A stretch of 44,786 bases of DNA from an uncultured Thiotrichales bacterium (lineage in GTDB: Bacteria > Pseudomonadota > Gammaproteobacteria > CAIRSR01): positions 1 to 44,786 of the forward strand of contig CAIJYR010000046.1 in NCBI GenBank assembly GCA_903824965.1, written 5' to 3'. The notes beneath the pieces are model-generated. The model had not been told where the DNA came from. It worked only from the letters and a program-made list of their open reading frames with translations, and did no database searches. Shown one piece after another: positions 5,693 through 16,139 of the stretch (position 1 is the first letter of the stretch; every line of letters starts with the position of its first letter). The translations under genes and the position numbers were made by a program.

Positions 5693-8539
5693 ATGGATTA
5701 TAAGCATACTCTGAATCTCCCACGAACCGATTTTCCCATGAAGGCAAGCCTTTCCGAGCGCGAACCCCTGCGGTTGCGTCACTGGGAAGCGATCGATCTC
5801 TACCAACAAATGCGTGCGGTAGGCTTGGGAAGACCCACCTTTGTTCTCCATGATGGCCCACCCTACGCCAATGGCAATATCCACCTGGGTCACGCCGTCA
5901 ATAAAGTTCTCAAAGACATCATCATAAAGGCCAAAACGCTCGCAGGGTACGATTCTCCGTACATCCCTGGTTGGGATTGTCATGGCCTTCCGATTGAATT
6001 ACAAGTAGAAAAAAACGTCGGCAAACCAGGTAGCAAAGTCACCTCTCGCCAATTCCGCGCTGCCTGTCGGCACTATGCCGCACAACAGGTCGCCGCCCAA
6101 TCCCACGGTTTCCAGCGTCTTGGGGTGTTGGGCGACTGGCCACACCCCTATTTGACCATGGACTTTGGGACAGAAGCAGACATCCTGCGATCCCTCGGAC
6201 GGATCATCGCAGCAGGTCATGTACATGCCGGTTTTAAGCCCGTGCATTGGTGTGCCGACTGCCGATCGGCCTTGGCCGAAGCAGAGGTGGAATACCAGGA
6301 TCGTACTTCTCCAGCAATAGATGTCCGCTTTCCGGTCGTAGACGGGAACGCATTTTTGGATCGTTTTCAAGAAAGACTAGCACCCTGGGCAGGCGACCCG
6401 ATGGCCGTGGTGATCTGGACCACTACGCCTTGGACACTTCCCGCCAACCAAGCCGTGGCGATTCACCCTGATCTTCCCTATGTGCTGGTGCACACGACTG
6501 ATCAGGGGGGAGCCTCAGAATACATCGTGCTGGCAGAAGCCTTGCTCGATCAGGCCATGCGTCGCTACGGTCGGCAAAACCCCACGATACTGGCCCGTAC
6601 CCAGGGTTCCACCCTAGAAGGGGTGCGAGTACGTCACCCGTTTTATGATCGCGAGGTTCCCCTCATCCTGGGGGAGCATGTCACTGTAGAGGCGGGTACT
6701 GGAGCCGTTCACACCGCGCCTGGCCATGGTCAAGAAGATTATGTGGTGGGACTGCGTTACGGTCTGCCGGTGCACAATCCGGTCGGCGGCGACGGTCGAT
6801 TCTTGCCAGACACGGCGCTTTTTGCGGGGGAGTCCGTCTTTGCAGCCAATGCACATGTACTTGAGCTACTGCGCGATCGCGGGATGCTCCTCCACAACGA
6901 AACGATTCGCCATTCTTATCCCCACTGCTGGCGTCACAAGACCCCCATCCTGTTCCGTGCCACCCCACAATGGTTCATCGGGATGGAGCAAGCAGGACTG
7001 CGCCAACAAGCCTTGGCCGCCATCCAACAGGTAAGTTGGCACCCTGAGTGGGGAGAAGCACGGATTGCCAGCATGATCAACAACCGTCCTGACTGGTGTA
7101 TTTCGCGCCAGCGTACGTGGGGGGTTCCCCTGGCGTTGTTTGTTCATAAGACCACGGGAGCACTGCACCCGCGCACCCAAGAACTCATTGAGGTGGTGGC
7201 AAAACGGATCGAACAAGACGGGATCGACGCCTGGTTCGAATTGGATGCTCGTGAGCTGCTGGGAGACGAGGCAGAGCAGTATCACAAACTCCACGATACC
7301 CTGGATGTGTGGTTTGATTCTGGCGTGACCCATGCGGCCGTTCTGGAGCGTCGTGCAGGTCTCGCGGTACCTGCCGATTTGTATTTGGAGGGTTCTGATC
7401 AACACCGTGGTTGGTTCCAGTCCAGTCTGCTTTCTTCCGTCGCCATGCGTGGGACAGCACCCTATCGTAGCGTTTTGACCCACGGTTTCACGGTAGATGA
7501 ACAAGGCCGCAAAATGTCCAAATCACTTGGCAATATTATTGATCCACACCAAGTGATGGGGACTTTAGGGGCGGATATCCTGCGCTTATGGGTAGCAGCC
7601 ACTGATTACCGCAGTGAGATGGCCATTTCTCCCGAAGTTCTCAAGCGCATTGCAGATTCTTATCGACGGATGCGCAACACGGCACGCTTTCTTTTAGCCA
7701 ACCTCAGTGACTTTGATCCACGTCGTGATCTATTACCTCTTGGGGAGATGTTGTCCCTAGACCGTTGGATCATCGATCGGACTTTCCAATTGCAGGATGA
7801 GGTGCGTGCTGCGTACGATGCCTATCAGTTTCACCTGATTTATCAAAAGGTACACCATTTTTGTGCCATGGATCTCGGTGCCCTGTATTTGGATATTATC
7901 AAAGATCGGCAATACACCACAAAAGCGAGTAGTCATCCCCGTCGATCAGCCCAAAGTGCTGCGTATCATATCATCGAGGCGCTGGTACGTTGGCTTGCGC
8001 CTATTCTTTCCTTTACGGCAGATGAGATCTGGCATTTTATTCCAGGAGATCGGCCCGATGCAGTCTTTCTCACGACCTGGTACCCACGACCGGTATCTTT
8101 TTTAACGGATCCTGTCGAGGGGGGGTTGGATCGTGCGGGCTGGGAACGGGTTTTTGTGGTGCGTGAGGCGGTTGCGAAGGCACTAGAGGGACTTCGGACA
8201 GAGGGTCGTATTGGCTCTTCGCTGGATGCTGAAGTAACCGTGTGGTGTGGTGATACCTTGCGAGAGACCCTGGCGGCCTTAAGGGATGAGCTTCGTTTTG
8301 TGTTCATTACCTCTGCAGCAATGGTTTTACCAGCACGCGATCGACCTCAGGATGCCCTAGAAGCAGGTGATGGCCTGGGCGAGGGTTTATGGATACAGGT
8401 CGCCCCTTCAGTGCATCCCAAGTGTGGGCGTTGTTGGCACCATTGTGTCGATGTGGGTTCCCACACGGAACATCCTACCTTGTGCGGGCGTTGTGTGACC
8501 AATGTTGTGGGGTCTGGTGAGGATCGTCGTTATGCGTGA
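5693..8539 (+). CDS. ileS: Isoleucyl-tRNA synthetase
   Basis: Class I aminoacyl-tRNA synthetase that charges tRNA-Ile in the cytoplasm. 948 residues, the normal bacterial length. The HIGH signature appears as HLGH (residues 64-67, within DGPPYANGNIHLGHAVNK). The connective editing domain follows with GTGAVHTAPGHGQEDY, and the KMSKS loop lies at about 608-612. The C-terminus has the zinc ribbon typical of the eubacterial type (CGRCWHHC and CGRC). It overlaps lspA by a few bases, a classic proteobacterial pair. No T-box is visible upstream, as expected for this phylum. Confidence 0.97.
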   Translation: MDYKHTLNLPRTDFPMKASLSEREPLRLRHWEAIDLYQQMRAVGLGRPTFVLHDGPPYANGNIHLGHAVNKVLKDIIIKAKTLAGYDSPYIPGWDCHGLPIELQVEKNVGKPGSKVTSRQFRAACRHYAAQQVAAQSHGFQRLGVLGDWPHPYLTMDFGTEADILRSLGRIIAAGHVHAGFKPVHWCADCRSALAEAEVEYQDRTSPAIDVRFPVVDGNAFLDRFQERLAPWAGDPMAVVIWTTTPWTLPANQAVAIHPDLPYVLVHTTDQGGASEYIVLAEALLDQAMRRYGRQNPTILARTQGSTLEGVRVRHPFYDREVPLILGEHVTVEAGTGAVHTAPGHGQEDYVVGLRYGLPVHNPVGGDGRFLPDTALFAGESVFAANAHVLELLRDRGMLLHNETIRHSYPHCWRHKTPILFRATPQWFIGMEQAGLRQQALAAIQQVSWHPEWGEARIASMINNRPDWCISRQRTWGVPLALFVHKTTGALHPRTQELIEVVAKRIEQDGIDAWFELDARELLGDEAEQYHKLHDTLDVWFDSGVTHAAVLERRAGLAVPADLYLEGSDQHRGWFQSSLLSSVAMRGTAPYRSVLTHGFTVDEQGRKMSKSLGNIIDPHQVMGTLGADILRLWVAATDYRSEMAISPEVLKRIADSYRRMRNTARFLLANLSDFDPRRDLLPLGEMLSLDRWIIDRTFQLQDEVRAAYDAYQFHLIYQKVHHFCAMDLGALYLDIIKDRQYTTKASSHPRRSAQSAAYHIIEALVRWLAPILSFTADEIWHFIPGDRPDAVFLTTWYPRPVSFLTDPVEGGLDRAGWERVFVVREAVAKALEGLRTEGRIGSSLDAEVTVWCGDTLRETLAALRDELRFVFITSAAMVLPARDRPQDALEAGDGLGEGLWIQVAPSVHPKCGRCWHHCVDVGSHTEHPTLCGRCVTNVVGSGEDRRYA

Positions 8540-9014
8540 AGGAGTCAATCCACTGCATTGGCTCTGGGGATCGCTGATCATTCTTTTGATCGATCAGTTC
8601 ACAAAGACTTCGCTGGAGGCCAGCCTTCAGTCTCGCCATGTGCTAGAACTCCTGCCCGTCTTGAACCTCGCGCTTGCGCACAATACTGGCGCAGCGTTTA
8701 GCCTCTTTGCGAGTGCTTCGGGATGGCAACGGTGGTTTTTTAGCGTTCTAGCAATTGTGATCAGCGGGGTACTGGTGGCTTGGCTGCGCCAGCTACGCCC
8801 GGGTGCGATTCTGGAACCGATGGCCATTGTCTGCATTTTGGGGGGTGCTCTGGGCAACCTGCTGGATCGCATCCGCTTTGGGTACGTGGTCGATTTTATT
8901 CAGGTACATTGGCACGAGTGGTATTTTCCGACGTTCAATATTGCTGACTCTGCCATTACCCTCGGGGCTGGATTGTTGATCATCGATGCACTCTTTTTAC
9001 GCAAAACGGCGTAA
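8532..9014 (+). CDS. lspA: Lipoprotein signal peptidase (signal peptidase II)
   Basis: Inner-membrane aspartyl protease that removes the signal peptide from diacylglyceryl-modified prolipoproteins. 160 residues with four membrane helices. The conserved boxes are present: LIDQFTK near the N-terminus, HNTGAAFSLF, GGALGNLLDRIRFGYVVDFI with the first catalytic Asp, and FPTFNIADSAI with the second. The start ATG at 8532 overlaps the ileS stop (ATGCGTGA) and has GGTGAGG upstream, so the two are translationally coupled. Substrates in this window would include the TolC-like protein and the 40.2-41.5 kb lipoprotein. Confidence 0.96.
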   Translation: MREGVNPLHWLWGSLIILLIDQFTKTSLEASLQSRHVLELLPVLNLALAHNTGAAFSLFASASGWQRWFFSVLAIVISGVLVAWLRQLRPGAILEPMAIVCILGGALGNLLDRIRFGYVVDFIQVHWHEWYFPTFNIADSAITLGAGLLIIDALFLRKTA

Positions 9015-9455
9015 TAGGGTATTGAGTTCCAGTTTGCCCCTCCCCGCGAGGCTACCGTATGCAGATATCTCTAACGGAACTTCGTCCATCTAATTGAGCC
9101 GATAGGAAAAAAGAACGAATAGAGCGTTGGTGGGGAATATGCTCGATTTCTTTGTGGACAAGAGGTTAGATCTTGTAGGTGCGCGGCTGCTGAACGGCTT
9201 TGTAAAGAAGCGTACACTTACGATGGCACTGTTACACAAGAGCACCAGGCCCCAAAACTTTCCACTCAGGGTTAGTGGCTTTCGATAACATGCGAATTGC
9301 TTAGAACTCCCCTGCGAAGGAAGAAAAGATGTGTGCATACGGTAGGGCTTTGGCTATGGGGTGGTTGAGGCTTCTTCCCCAGTCCCTCCTCCGCTCACGG
9401 AGAACGGTTTAACGCAACATCCAACAACCATCCTTGTGCTTGACTGGAATATTCC
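9015..9455. other. Gene-free stretch after lspA
   Basis: 441 bases without a convincing gene. Short open frames occur on both strands (for example minus strand 9090-9338) but lack a ribosome-binding site, family resemblance or coding-like composition. The plus-strand translation around 9160-9290 is broken by stops and could be a decayed gene, but I recognise nothing in it. I see no hairpin with a T-run. Confidence 0.4.
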
Positions 9456-10244
9456 ATGCCAATGTCTTTGTTTTTATTCGCTGTTTTCTGTTTGTTGCCC
9501 ATGATCTCTATAGCCCAGACCCAGAACGGAATCGAGGTTTGGCGGGATCAGCGGGGTGTGCTGAATATCAGCAATATTCACAATGCACACCATGCCCACA
9601 GAACACACTCCACCTTGGTTTACGATCCGGGCACATTCACGCCGCCTGCGGTTCTTCCGAAGCATCTGCCGCCCCCCCCACCGATCGCGATAGCCCACAC
9701 GAAGATCTACGCATACACCGATGAGCATGGCATAAAATGCTTCACGAATATACCGACGGGCAGCCAGCGTTACGCATTGGTGTTGCAATCGGATTTTGGT
9801 CAAATCTCTCCCTATTCGGGTTTCCTCGCGGAACGGCGTTCGACGTACGATGCCATTGTTACGGAGGCATCCCGCACCTACCAGGTGGATCAAGCACTGG
9901 TACGTGCCGTGATCCACACAGAGAGTGCTTTCAATCCCATGGCGGTTTCCCCCAAGGGTGCGAGTGGGCTGATGCAGCTGATGCCAGGTACCGCACAGCG
10001 TTACGGTGTGCGAGATGTATTCAATCCCACCGAAAACGTCTACGGCGGTGTACATTACCTGCGGGATTTGCTAGACACATTCAACAACAACCTCTCCTTG
10101 GCAGTGGCCGCATACAATGCAGGCGAGAATGCCGTCAGCCGTTATGGGGACATTCCTCCCTATGCAGAGACGAATAATTACGTTCGGCGCGTACTGGCAC
10201 TACAGGCCAATTATCAGAGTATCCGTGAGCAACGTCGGGAGTAA
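9456..10244 (+). CDS. Soluble lytic transglycosylase with DUF4124 domains
   Basis: Periplasmic murein hydrolase that cleaves the MurNAc-GlcNAc bond to give 1,6-anhydromuramic ends. 262 residues. A signal peptide (about 1-20) is followed by two short DUF4124-like motifs, VWRDQRGVLNISN and AYTDEHGIKCFTNIP. The SLT catalytic domain runs from about residue 125 to 255. Catalytic Glu156 lies in HTESAFNP, followed by SPKGASGLMQLMPGTA and AVAAYNAGENAV. It is close to the YjbJ/SltY-type single-domain enzymes common in beta- and gammaproteobacteria. It is not tightly linked to either neighbour. Confidence 0.92.
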   Translation: MPMSLFLFAVFCLLPMISIAQTQNGIEVWRDQRGVLNISNIHNAHHAHRTHSTLVYDPGTFTPPAVLPKHLPPPPPIAIAHTKIYAYTDEHGIKCFTNIPTGSQRYALVLQSDFGQISPYSGFLAERRSTYDAIVTEASRTYQVDQALVRAVIHTESAFNPMAVSPKGASGLMQLMPGTAQRYGVRDVFNPTENVYGGVHYLRDLLDTFNNNLSLAVAAYNAGENAVSRYGDIPPYAETNNYVRRVLALQANYQSIREQRRE

Positions 10245-10352
10245 CCTGGAGGATTGTCGTAGTGTGCGGCATAATACCGTTTGGTACCTGGGGAGACGAG
10301 CACCGTCTCGTTGCCTACCCGCCCTAAAATGGGTTTTCTCGGAGACAGTTGC

Positions 10353-11273
10353 ATGAGCATGGCTGATCGCGATGGTTTCATCTGGTTGGATGGGGAGATG
10401 ATCCCTTGGCGCGATGCGAAAATCCACGTACTGACGCACTCGCTGCATTATGGGATGTGTGTGTTTGAAGGGGTTCGCGCCTACCAAACAGCGCAAGGGG
10501 CGGCTCTTTTCCGTTTGGACGATCACACCGATCGATTGTTTCGTTCGGCACACATCTTGGGGATGCAGATACCCTACGATCGTGCGACCCTCAATGAAGT
10601 GCAAAAGGCGGTGGTACGTGCGAACCACCTTGCGGCAGGATATGTCCGTCCTTTGTGCTTCTACGGTTCAGAGGGCATGGGACTGCGTGCGGATAGCCTA
10701 CGGGTACATGTGATGGTAGCCGCCTGGGAGTGGGGCGCTTACCTCGGCAAGGAAGGGATCGAATGTGGCATCCGTGTACGCACCTCCTCCTTCACAAGAC
10801 ACCATGTCAATGTAACCATGTGCAAGGCCAAAGCGACGGGTCATTACGTCAACTCCACGCTTGCCCTTCGAGAAGCCATTGCCTGTGGGTGTGAGGAAGC
10901 GTTGTTGCTAGACGTCCATGGGTTTGTGGCCGAAGGCAGTGGCGAGAATATTTTCATCGTGCGCAATTGCATACTCTTTACGCCTGAATTGACCTCGGCG
11001 CTCGAAGGGATTACCCGTGACACCATTATCCACTTGGCACACGAAATTGGCCTGACGGTCCAAGAGAAACGCATCACCCGCGATGAAGTGTACATAGCAG
11101 ACGAAGCATTCTTCACGGGAACGGCAGCGGAAGTCACCCCCATCCGAGAGTTGGATGGACGGGCGATAGGAAACCACGGACGAGGCCCGATTACAGAGCG
11201 TCTTCAGGCTTTGTATTTCGACCAAGTCCATGGACGGCGTACGCAATACCCCGCTTGGAACAGCAGGGTGTAA
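10353..11273 (+). CDS. ilvE: Branched-chain amino acid aminotransferase
   Basis: PLP enzyme of fold type IV that transfers the amino group between glutamate and the 2-oxo acids of Leu, Ile and Val. 306 residues, almost the E. coli length. Visible are DGFIWLDGEMIPW, the THSLHYGMCVFEG box, the region with the PLP lysine (MCKAKATGHYVNSTLA), SGENIFIV and FFTGTAAEVTPIRELDGR. ATG 10353 is taken as the start because GGAGA stands seven bases before it and the 24-codon upstream extension has no family counterpart. A clear terminator follows, so it is transcribed alone or ends its unit. Confidence 0.96.
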   Translation: MSMADRDGFIWLDGEMIPWRDAKIHVLTHSLHYGMCVFEGVRAYQTAQGAALFRLDDHTDRLFRSAHILGMQIPYDRATLNEVQKAVVRANHLAAGYVRPLCFYGSEGMGLRADSLRVHVMVAAWEWGAYLGKEGIECGIRVRTSSFTRHHVNVTMCKAKATGHYVNSTLALREAIACGCEEALLLDVHGFVAEGSGENIFIVRNCILFTPELTSALEGITRDTIIHLAHEIGLTVQEKRITRDEVYIADEAFFTGTAAEVTPIRELDGRAIGNHGRGPITERLQALYFDQVHGRRTQYPAWNSRV

Positions 11274-11299
11274 TTTTTTCATTGATACAGATACAACCA

Positions 11300-11332
11300 A
11301 CCCTCGTTTTCCCAGAACGAGGGTTTTCTTTT
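11300..11332 (+). terminator. Rho-independent terminator of ilvE
   Basis: A 9-bp perfect stem, ACCCTCGTT (11300-11308) and AACGAGGGT (11316-11324), with a seven-base loop. It is followed by TTTCTTTT and lies 27 bases after the ilvE stop codon. Confidence 0.9.
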
Positions 11333-11375
11333 CCAGCAGTACCTTGCTATCAGACAATCACGTTTGGAGATTCGG

Positions 11376-13475
11376 ATGCGCCATTCTCGGAAGCTCAGTA
11401 TTCGCGAAATGATGTTCAGCTTGGTTGTATTGATTGCTATTGCTATGCTCGGATTAATGACGTTGGTATGGTACCTCGCTCACGGTGTCACGAGCAGTTT
11501 AGAGACGCTGTCGGGAGTGGAGAAGACTGCGCTGATGGGCAAGGATGTTCGCTATCATACGGTACAGATTCAGCAATTCCTCACCGATGCATCGCTGACC
11601 CACGAATTGGATGGCGTGCAGGATTCACGCACTCATGCGGATGCTGCGCAACAGGTTCTCAGTCGCTTAGAAGACATGGAACCAAGCGAAAAGACACGTC
11701 TACAAAAGATTGCCCGTGATGTAGAGGCTATGCAGCGTGTTGGTGAAGAGATGGTGGGTGCCTATTTAAAGCAAGGAGTAGAGGCTGGCAATGTATTGAT
11801 GAAGCGGAAAGACGATGGTTTCGATGAACGTTCTCTTGAAGTGCAAAAAGAGGTGGCTCAGCTGGTACAAGACTTAGTAGCAGCAGCACAGAGCAGAGGC
11901 ACAGATGTCGAGCGCGGAGGATCCGCGATGGTGCGCAAAGCAACTCGTGTACAGTTGACGGCCTTCTCTGTGATTCTAATCGGTAGTTTGTTGGCACTTT
12001 TTCTGATTGGACGCCGTATCAATCAGGTGATTCTTATCATGGATGATGCATTCTTGCGTCTTTCTAGCGGTGATATTTCCTTCAGCCTTGAGACAACAAA
12101 AGACGAGATTGGCAAGATAGGACTTTCTTTCAACCGTTTTGTTGATCAGCTTCGCGCAACCATTCAGCAATTTATCGACATCAACGATCAAATCTCTTCG
12201 TCCACGGCGCAGAATTACCTCAATGCGCATGATATTGCCAACGAAGTGGCAAAACAATCGCGCCAAGTAGACGAAATAGCAGCAAGCGCAACCCAGATCA
12301 GCAGTACCGTAACGCATTTAGCACACAGCACGGTGACGGCTTCTCAGGCTGCTCATGAGGTTGTCCGTCTTGTGGCACGCGGGACGGCATCGCTTGAGAC
12401 GTCTGTGACCAGTATGCAGCAAGTGAAAGTGCGCACGGATGAATCTGCTGGGGTGCTCCATTTGCTGGGGAAACGTTCCACAGAGATCGGTGAAATCGCT
12501 CAGGTTATTAATGATATCGCTGCACAGACCAACTTGCTTGCACTAAATGCCGCGATTGAAGCTGCCCGTGCAGGCGAGCAAGGACGTGGTTTCTCTGTCG
12601 TGGCAGATGAAGTACGGCAGCTTGCAGTCAAAACCGCACAGGCTACCAGTAAAATCACTCACATGATCAAAGGAGTGCAGAGTGAGGCACAACGATCGGT
12701 TGTCTCGATGCAATCGGTGTCGAGCGTGGTGACAGAAGGAGTCTCGCTGATTCAGAGTGCGGGAGATGCACTGCAACAAATTACAATGCACAGCCACGAG
12801 ATGGCGGACAGAATGTCAGATCTAGCAGCAACCGCAGAGGAGCAATCAGCCACCATTCAACACATGTCTAGCCATGTTGCAATGGTTGCCAAAGCGGGAC
12901 GCAACATCGCCAACCGTGCGAAGCAAGATTCTGCAGTAGCCGACACATTGGCCACGACCATTGCTGACGAGCTGGAGAGCATCATTCGCGGCTACCACTT
13001 TGGAGGCGAAGACGATCAGCTTGTAGAGGGTGCGGAACTAGAGAAAGCACTACAATCGGTACCCCCTCTGTTTGTTTGGGATGACGATTTAAGTGTTGGT
13101 ATCCCTCAGATCGACGAACAGCATAAAGTGCTCATTGCCATCATCAATCGTCTTAATGCTGCTATGAAGAAAAAGATGAGTACGAGCATCAAAGGAAAAG
13201 TCCTAGAAGAATTGCTGGACTACACCAAAACGCATTTTGGCATCGAGGAGGAACTGTTTAGGCGTCATCGTTACCAAGAACCAGAATGTTCCGAACATCT
13301 TCGTGCACACGCTGCGTTTATCAAAACCATTGATGACATTAGCAAGCAGTCGTTGGCGGGCAAAGACGCAGTCAGTATCAAAGCACTCAATTTCCTGCGC
13401 CGTTGGTTGATTGAGCATATCAAAGGCACTGACAGAAAATACGTTCCCTTTTTGCTCCAAAAAGGAGTGCGCTAA
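11376..13475 (+). CDS. Chemoreceptor (MCP) with C-terminal haemerythrin domain
   Basis: Transmembrane signal transducer expected to control CheA. 699 residues. One membrane helix near the N-terminus (about 12-35) and another at about 190-210 flank a helical periplasmic domain, then HAMP and the cytoplasmic signalling domain with the hairpin tip [20 protein letters not shown]. The last 130 residues form a bacteriohaemerythrin. All di-iron ligands can be placed: His in DEQHK, His and Glu in THFGIEEE, two His in HLRAHAAF, and the HIKGTD motif. The cytoplasmic haemerythrin should bind O2 or sense redox state. The start ATG 11376 has TTGGAG six bases upstream. The next chemoreceptor begins one base after its stop codon. 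Confidence 0.93.
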   Translation: MRHSRKLSIREMMFSLVVLIAIAMLGLMTLVWYLAHGVTSSLETLSGVEKTALMGKDVRYHTVQIQQFLTDASLTHELDGVQDSRTHADAAQQVLSRLEDMEPSEKTRLQKIARDVEAMQRVGEEMVGAYLKQGVEAGNVLMKRKDDGFDERSLEVQKEVAQLVQDLVAAAQSRGTDVERGGSAMVRKATRVQLTAFSVILIGSLLALFLIGRRINQVILIMDDAFLRLSSGDISFSLETTKDEIGKIGLSFNRFVDQLRATIQQFIDINDQISSSTAQNYLNAHDIANEVAKQSRQVDEIAASATQISSTVTHLAHSTVTASQAAHEVVRLVARGTASLETSVTSMQQVKVRTDESAGVLHLLGKRSTEIGEIAQVINDIAAQTNLLALNAAIEAARAGEQGRGFSVVADEVRQLAVKTAQATSKITHMIKGVQSEAQRSVVSMQSVSSVVTEGVSLIQSAGDALQQITMHSHEMADRMSDLAATAEEQSATIQHMSSHVAMVAKAGRNIANRAKQDSAVADTLATTIADELESIIRGYHFGGEDDQLVEGAELEKALQSVPPLFVWDDDLSVGIPQIDEQHKVLIAIINRLNAAMKKKMSTSIKGKVLEELLDYTKTHFGIEEELFRRHRYQEPECSEHLRAHAAFIKTIDDISKQSLAGKDAVSIKALNFLRRWLIEHIKGTDRKYVPFLLQKGVR

Positions 13476-15404
13476 ATGGGTATTCAAGGGAAATTTGCAA
13501 CCATCATTGGGTTGATCGTTCTTTTAGTGCTGACGAACTTCATTGCCGTGCAATGGTGGGTGGTGGGTTCGCGCTCCGATGGCAAGGTTATCAACCTAGC
13601 GGGTCGAGAGCGTATGCTGAGCCAGCGGATCACCAAAGAAGTATTGTTATCGCTACAGGGTCATCAGAAGGCGCGTGAGGAAGTCCTAAAAACGCGGTCG
13701 CTGTTTGAAAACAGCCTACAATGGCTGATCGACGGAAACCCCGCAGAGAATCTCCCACCTGCCAAGACATCGGCCATCGCTGCACAATTGCGTCGTGTAC
13801 AAAACACCTGGGTACGTTTTTATACATCGCTTGATGCTCTTCTGAATGGCAAACCAGCAACCCCGCAGGACATAGAGGATATTTATACGGCATCCATGGA
13901 TGTTCTGACTGACATGAACAATGCTGTTCAGCTCATGGAGGAGAATAACGCACAGAGCGTTCTTCGTCTTCGTACTCTGTCGTTAGGTTTTTTCTTCGTG
14001 TCGTTACTCATCGCCATCGGATCGTTTTTATATATCCGAAACAACATGATTCGCCGCATTCAGCACACGGAATCGGGCATCGCACAGTTGGCGGAATACG
14101 ATCTGAGCGCCCATTTTGCGTGTACGGGTCGTGATGAGTTGAGCCATGTGTGTCAAAGCGCCCATAAGCTCACCAGCGGTTGGAAAATGACCACGGGTGA
14201 ACTGCTAACCGTTTGTGCCGATGTGACCAATGCTGTTTCTAACCTTTGGTCTTCTTTTAATCGCAACATCCGTGATCTCGAAGTCAGTGAACAGCACTCA
14301 CAATACATCGCAAGCGCAGCCATTGACATGACAAAGACCAGCCAAGACATTGCCGGAAGTGCAGCTACTGCGGCCGATTCGTCGAGCCAAGCGAAAGAAG
14401 CGGCAAGCACTGCCTTGACGACCATGGCAACCGCGAGCGAATGTATGCGCGACCTAGAACGGGGTGCCGACACCTTGGAAACCCAGCTTGGTGGTTTGAC
14501 GCAAGGGATTGGCCAAATCGGGTCGGTTGTGCGCTTAATCAACGAGATTGCCGATCAAACGAACTTACTTGCCTTAAACGCCGCGATTGAGGCCGCTCGT
14601 GCAGGAGAACAGGGCCGGGGTTTTGCGGTTGTAGCCAGTGAGGTGCGTAAACTCGCCGAAAAGACGCTACAGGCCACGGCAGAGATTGCCCAAACGATGC
14701 AGGAAATCCAAGGAAAATCGCGTACCACGGTCGAGAAAATGGCTTTATCCCGTGCCAAGACCAAAGAATCCAGCCAAACGCTTGAAAAGGTGCGTGTGGC
14801 GTTGGTGGATATCCTCCATCTGAGCAACGCATCGTCCGATCAAATCCAATCGATTGCTGCTGTCACCGAACAGCAAAGTGTATCTTCGCAACAGACAGCG
14901 CAAAGCATTCACGAATCAGTCGATGCCTCTGCACGCATTAAGCACGACATTCACGAGATGTTGCATGACTGTGGCGTATTGGGATCTTCTGTGAGTCAGT
15001 TAATCGGTTTGGTAGGCCGTTTCCATTTACCGGCCAATACCGCCATCGAGATTGATTCTGCACGCATTTCACACAAGAATTGGGTACAACGTCTCTATCG
15101 AATGCACTATCTCAATGAGACGATTCGTCCAGAGGAAGTCAGTGACCATACTGCCTGTCGATTTGGCAAATGGTACTACACCACGGGCGCACATGACTTC
15201 CGCAGCGACCCAGATTTTATCAGCATCGAACACCCCCACAAGGAACTCCACCAAAAAGCCAAGCAAGCGGTCCAAACGGCACAAGCCGGTGATCAAAAAA
15301 CTGCCTTGACCCAAATCGAAGAAGTTGACCGCATCAGTCGCGTCATCGTCGAACATTTGGATCGCTTGCGCGTGCGTACCACCACAGGACGGAAAGTGGC
15401 CTAG
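13476..15404 (+). CDS. Chemoreceptor with PilJ-like N-terminus and zinc-binding CZB domain
   Basis: Methyl-accepting chemotaxis protein of 642 residues. The periplasmic part has the PilJ/NarX-like signature [18 protein letters not shown], membrane helices lie near 7-27 and 165-185, and the signalling tip reads [20 protein letters not shown]. The C-terminal domain (about 530-630) is a chemoreceptor zinc-binding (CZB) module with the full ligand set: SHKNW, the diagnostic [11 protein letters not shown] (His and Cys), and HPHKELH. CZB domains are known to bind zinc and have been linked to hypochlorous acid sensing. The gene follows the haemerythrin receptor directly, so the two are likely co-transcribed. 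Confidence 0.93.
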   Translation: MGIQGKFATIIGLIVLLVLTNFIAVQWWVVGSRSDGKVINLAGRERMLSQRITKEVLLSLQGHQKAREEVLKTRSLFENSLQWLIDGNPAENLPPAKTSAIAAQLRRVQNTWVRFYTSLDALLNGKPATPQDIEDIYTASMDVLTDMNNAVQLMEENNAQSVLRLRTLSLGFFFVSLLIAIGSFLYIRNNMIRRIQHTESGIAQLAEYDLSAHFACTGRDELSHVCQSAHKLTSGWKMTTGELLTVCADVTNAVSNLWSSFNRNIRDLEVSEQHSQYIASAAIDMTKTSQDIAGSAATAADSSSQAKEAASTALTTMATASECMRDLERGADTLETQLGGLTQGIGQIGSVVRLINEIADQTNLLALNAAIEAARAGEQGRGFAVVASEVRKLAEKTLQATAEIAQTMQEIQGKSRTTVEKMALSRAKTKESSQTLEKVRVALVDILHLSNASSDQIQSIAAVTEQQSVSSQQTAQSIHESVDASARIKHDIHEMLHDCGVLGSSVSQLIGLVGRFHLPANTAIEIDSARISHKNWVQRLYRMHYLNETIRPEEVSDHTACRFGKWYYTTGAHDFRSDPDFISIEHPHKELHQKAKQAVQTAQAGDQKTALTQIEEVDRISRVIVEHLDRLRVRTTTGRKVA

Positions 15405-15455
15405 TAAACGCTTCTCCGAGATCAGAAAGGCTGCACACTGAGAACAGACGGTTAC

Positions 15456-15878
15456 TTAGTTTCTGCGCTCACGGATCTCTTGGAAGGTCTTACACTCGAT
15501 GCAAAGAGTGGCGGTGGGCCTCGCCTCTAGCCGCCGCAACCCAATCTCTGTGCCACACGCTTCGCAGTAGCCGTAATCGCCGCTCTCTAGCTCCCGTAGC
15601 GCCTCGCTGATCTTGCGCAGGAGCTTTCTCTCGCGGTCGCGTGCACGCAGCTCGATGCCAAAATCTGTCTCTTGCGTAGCGCGATCGTTCGGATCAGGAT
15701 AGTGGGTCACATCCCCCTGCATGTGTGCCACCGTGCGATCCACCTCTTCCATCAATTGTCGCTGCCACGCCAAGAGCAAGTGCCGAAAGTGTGCCCGTTG
15801 ACGATCGTTCATGTACGATTCGCCGGGTTCCTCTTGGTAGGGGGTAGTTTTGGAGGCGAGCAGTTCATGTGTACCCAT
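15456..15878 (-). CDS. dksA: DksA, RNA polymerase secondary-channel regulator
   Basis: Binds RNA polymerase and works with ppGpp to adjust rRNA and amino-acid gene promoters. 140 residues. The coiled-coil tip carries DPNDRAT (the DxxDxA motif that acts in the channel). The C-terminus has the complete four-Cys zinc finger, CEACGTEIGLRRLEA ending CIEC. The start at 15878 is chosen because GGAGAG lies six bases before it; the frame is open further upstream without family similarity. It is convergent with the chemoreceptor gene and diverges from hemC. Confidence 0.95.
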   Translation of the reverse strand: MGTHELLASKTTPYQEEPGESYMNDRQRAHFRHLLLAWQRQLMEEVDRTVAHMQGDVTHYPDPNDRATQETDFGIELRARDRERKLLRKISEALRELESGDYGYCEACGTEIGLRRLEARPTATLCIECKTFQEIRERRN

Positions 15879-16139
15879 CGTTTCTCTCCAGAGGCCATTC
15901 GCAATCCGCCTGCTCAACCACGATGACGGGCAGGCTTTGATCCCATTCAAAATCTAGTGAACGAAAGAGCATACCACCCGCGAAACGGTGAGAGAAGCTG
16001 AAACCAGCGGCGAAAACAACCCGCAATAAAGAAGCTAGTGATTTTACACCGTACAGGGTATCCATGCCGATCATTCTCACACAGACACCGTGATAACAGC
16101 TATGGTAAAATGAAAAGCTATTCTTAACCGGATGCCAAT

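Noticed and set aside
9090-9338. Minus-strand open frame after lspA
   Set aside because: No ribosome-binding site, no recognisable motif, and no coding-like codon use.
16106-16111. TAAAAT as the hemC -10 box
   Set aside because: The expected -35 position (about 16083) has only a poor match, so I did not list a promoter.
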